Positions 12,209-13,000 of a DNA stretch of 13,000 nt are shown here, one piece after another. Within the stretch, counting starts at the first letter, position 1; each line of letters opens with the position of its first letter. The notes under the pieces are model-generated. The model made no database searches. It had not been told where the DNA came from and was given only the letters and a program-made list of their open reading frames with translations. The translations under genes were made by a program, and so were the position numbers. The stretch is from Enterobacterales bacterium. GTDB lineage: Bacteria; Pseudomonadota; Gammaproteobacteria; Enterobacterales; Succinivibrionaceae. Location of the stretch: positions 1 to 13,000 of the forward strand of contig CAAGDP010000035.1 in the NCBI GenBank assembly GCA_900768635.1, given 5' to 3'.

Positions 12209-12720
12209 TCAATTCTCCAGAAGATATCACCAGACAATTGGTTCAAAGAATTATTGATAACAGCATAGATTCCCTAACCATAAACTACGAATTTACATAT
12301 TGTCAAAGAGATAATGAACAATATGATAATTGGAAAAATGAACAAAATCGAATTAATCCGTTTTGGAAAGCAAATAATATCCAGCCTGTTAAACGTATTG
12401 ATTTTGAAATTAAACTCTCTGATAAAAATAAATCTCTCGCCTGTGCTTTTCATAATTTTACACAACTTGAATATATAAACATCAAAGATACATCCAATGT
12501 TACTAATATGAGAGGGATGTTCAGTTGGGCAAAATCCTTCAACCAGCCTGTCGGCAACTGGGATACATCCAATGTTACTGATATGAGTGCGATGTTCGAA
12601 AGTGCAACATCCTTCAACCAGCCTGTCGGCAACTGGGATACATCCAATGTTACTGATATGAGATGGATGTTCTTGGGTGCAACTTCTTACTCATATCCAA
12701 AACCGCGAGGTGCTAATTAG
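12205..12720 (+). CDS. Short DUF285/BspA-type repeat protein
   Basis: 171 residues from a GTG at 12205 that overlaps the upstream TGA. Residues 1-90 are polar and unassigned (QLVQRIIDNSIDSLTINYEF). From about 95 there are repeats of the DUF285 (BspA-like) type: DTSNVTNMRGMF, then two units of SFNQPVGNWDTSNVTDM (25-residue period), ending WMFLGATSYSYPKPRGAN. Full family members usually carry many more units, so this one is short and may be truncated or contracted by recombination between its near-identical DNA repeats. No signal peptide is present here; the membrane helix of the preceding ORF would supply it if the two were joined. These proteins are usually surface-exposed. A terminator-like hairpin follows. 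Confidence 0.75.
   Translation: MINSPEDITRQLVQRIIDNSIDSLTINYEFTYCQRDNEQYDNWKNEQNRINPFWKANNIQPVKRIDFEIKLSDKNKSLACAFHNFTQLEYINIKDTSNVTNMRGMFSWAKSFNQPVGNWDTSNVTDMSAMFESATSFNQPVGNWDTSNVTDMRWMFLGATSYSYPKPRGAN
12534..12662 (+). repeat. Two identical 54-bp units, 75-bp period, within the DUF285 gene
   Basis: 12534-12587 and 12609-12662 are identical by eye. A third partial unit (12487-12512) differs from the matching part by one base. Such identity at DNA level, beyond protein constraint, points to recent duplication or ongoing homogenisation. Confidence 0.85.
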
Positions 12721-12759
12721 ACTTTAACAGCAATCAGTTAATGCCTTTAAATTTCACGT

Positions 12760-12797
12760 CTGCTATTCTGCAACTTATGACAGAGTAGCAGATTTTA
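12760..12797 (+). terminator. Terminator-like hairpin after the DUF285 gene
   Basis: CTGCTATTCTG (12760-12770) pairs with CAGAGTAGCAG (12781-12791) over 11 positions with one G-U, around a 10-base loop, followed by ATTTTATG. The T-run is short. It starts 40 bases after the stop. Confidence 0.6.
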
Positions 12798-12878
12798 TGA
12801 GAAGAGATCCAAGATGTTCATCCATTAACAGTCAACAGAATCTATTCTTTATGTTCACCTTATGCCCAAATGCCTTAT

Positions 12879-12905
12879 ACCTCCTTAACTTTTAGGAGGT
12901 TTTTA
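12879..12905 (+). terminator. Second terminator-like hairpin
   Basis: ACCTCCT (12879-12885) pairs with AGGAGGT (12894-12900) around TAACTTTT and runs into TTTTTA. It is oriented for the + strand. There is no T-run on the minus side, so it does not obviously serve the converging minus-strand gene. Confidence 0.65.
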
Positions 12906-12924
12906 CCCCTTAACTAAACTGATA

Positions 12925-13000
12925 TTAGACTTTGTCTATTATTTCGTCAATGCCATTTTCGTTAATTTTAAATTCAGCCAAAATATTTTTTTGCCTTTTA
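12925..13000 (-). CDS. C-terminal tail of a minus-strand gene
   Basis: The minus frame is open from the window edge for 24 codons to TAA at 12927-12925, giving a tail that contains ILAEFKINENGIDEI and ends IDKV. The composition looks like real protein, and it converges on the + strand terminators. It is too short to identify, and chance openness over 24 AT-rich codons cannot be excluded. Confidence 0.35.
   Translation of the reverse strand, partial: KRQKNILAEFKINENGIDEIIDKV

Noticed and set aside
1..13000. tRNA, rRNA or insertion-sequence transposase genes
   Set aside because: No tRNA cloverleaf, rRNA-like sequence, transposase or integrase motif was recognised on either strand.

Overview
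This window looks like the accessory part of an integrative conjugative element or plasmid in a gammaproteobacterium. Evidence for this: an F-type (SXT/IncA-C-like) traF-traH-traG cluster, a FlhDC-family regulator (a family known from beta- and gammaproteobacteria), an ArdC-type antirestriction protein and a plasmid-style SSB. I suspect a gut or rumen lineage such as Succinivibrionaceae, but nothing in the sequence proves it. Both window edges cut through genes, so neither element end is seen.

Layout. 1-66 is the tail of a + strand gene. 67-343 is non-coding, with a 33-bp imperfect direct repeat and a long inverted repeat. From 8440 down to 344 one compact minus-strand operon runs: a large regulator with two FlhD-like modules and one FlhC-like module in one chain, then traF, traH, traG (interrupted by one in-frame TGA), a 28-residue single-helix peptide overlapping the traG stop, and a MobI-like protein. 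Upstream, from 11494 down to 8775, lie short minus-strand transcription units, most closed by their own hairpin terminator: a 35-residue basic peptide, ssb, an 86-residue Cys-containing protein, and ardC. This resembles a conjugative leading region (ssb plus anti-restriction). From about 11.9 kb the strand and base composition change: an AT-rich + strand pair encodes a zinc-ribbon membrane protein and a short DUF285/BspA-type repeat protein, followed by two terminator-like hairpins and a converging minus-strand gene tail.

How it may work together. SSB and ArdC would protect the incoming single strand and the new duplex from host nucleases. The FlhD-D-C-like protein would activate tra transcription, as SetCD and AcaCD do in SXT and IncA/C elements, and being first in the operon could drive its own expression. 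TraF, TraH and TraG would act in pilus assembly and mating-pair stabilisation. The rest of the transfer machinery (relaxase, TraD, TraC and others) lies outside this window.

Most notable: (1) the single-chain FlhD-D-C regulator, whose module ratio equals that of the D4C2 hexamer; (2) two related structured leaders upstream of ssb and ardC with paired changes in three stems, including a possible pseudoknot; (3) the in-frame TGA in traG; (4) an 11-bp perfect hairpin covering the ardC ribosome-binding site; (5) two very small genes (28 and 35 codons) that are easily missed.
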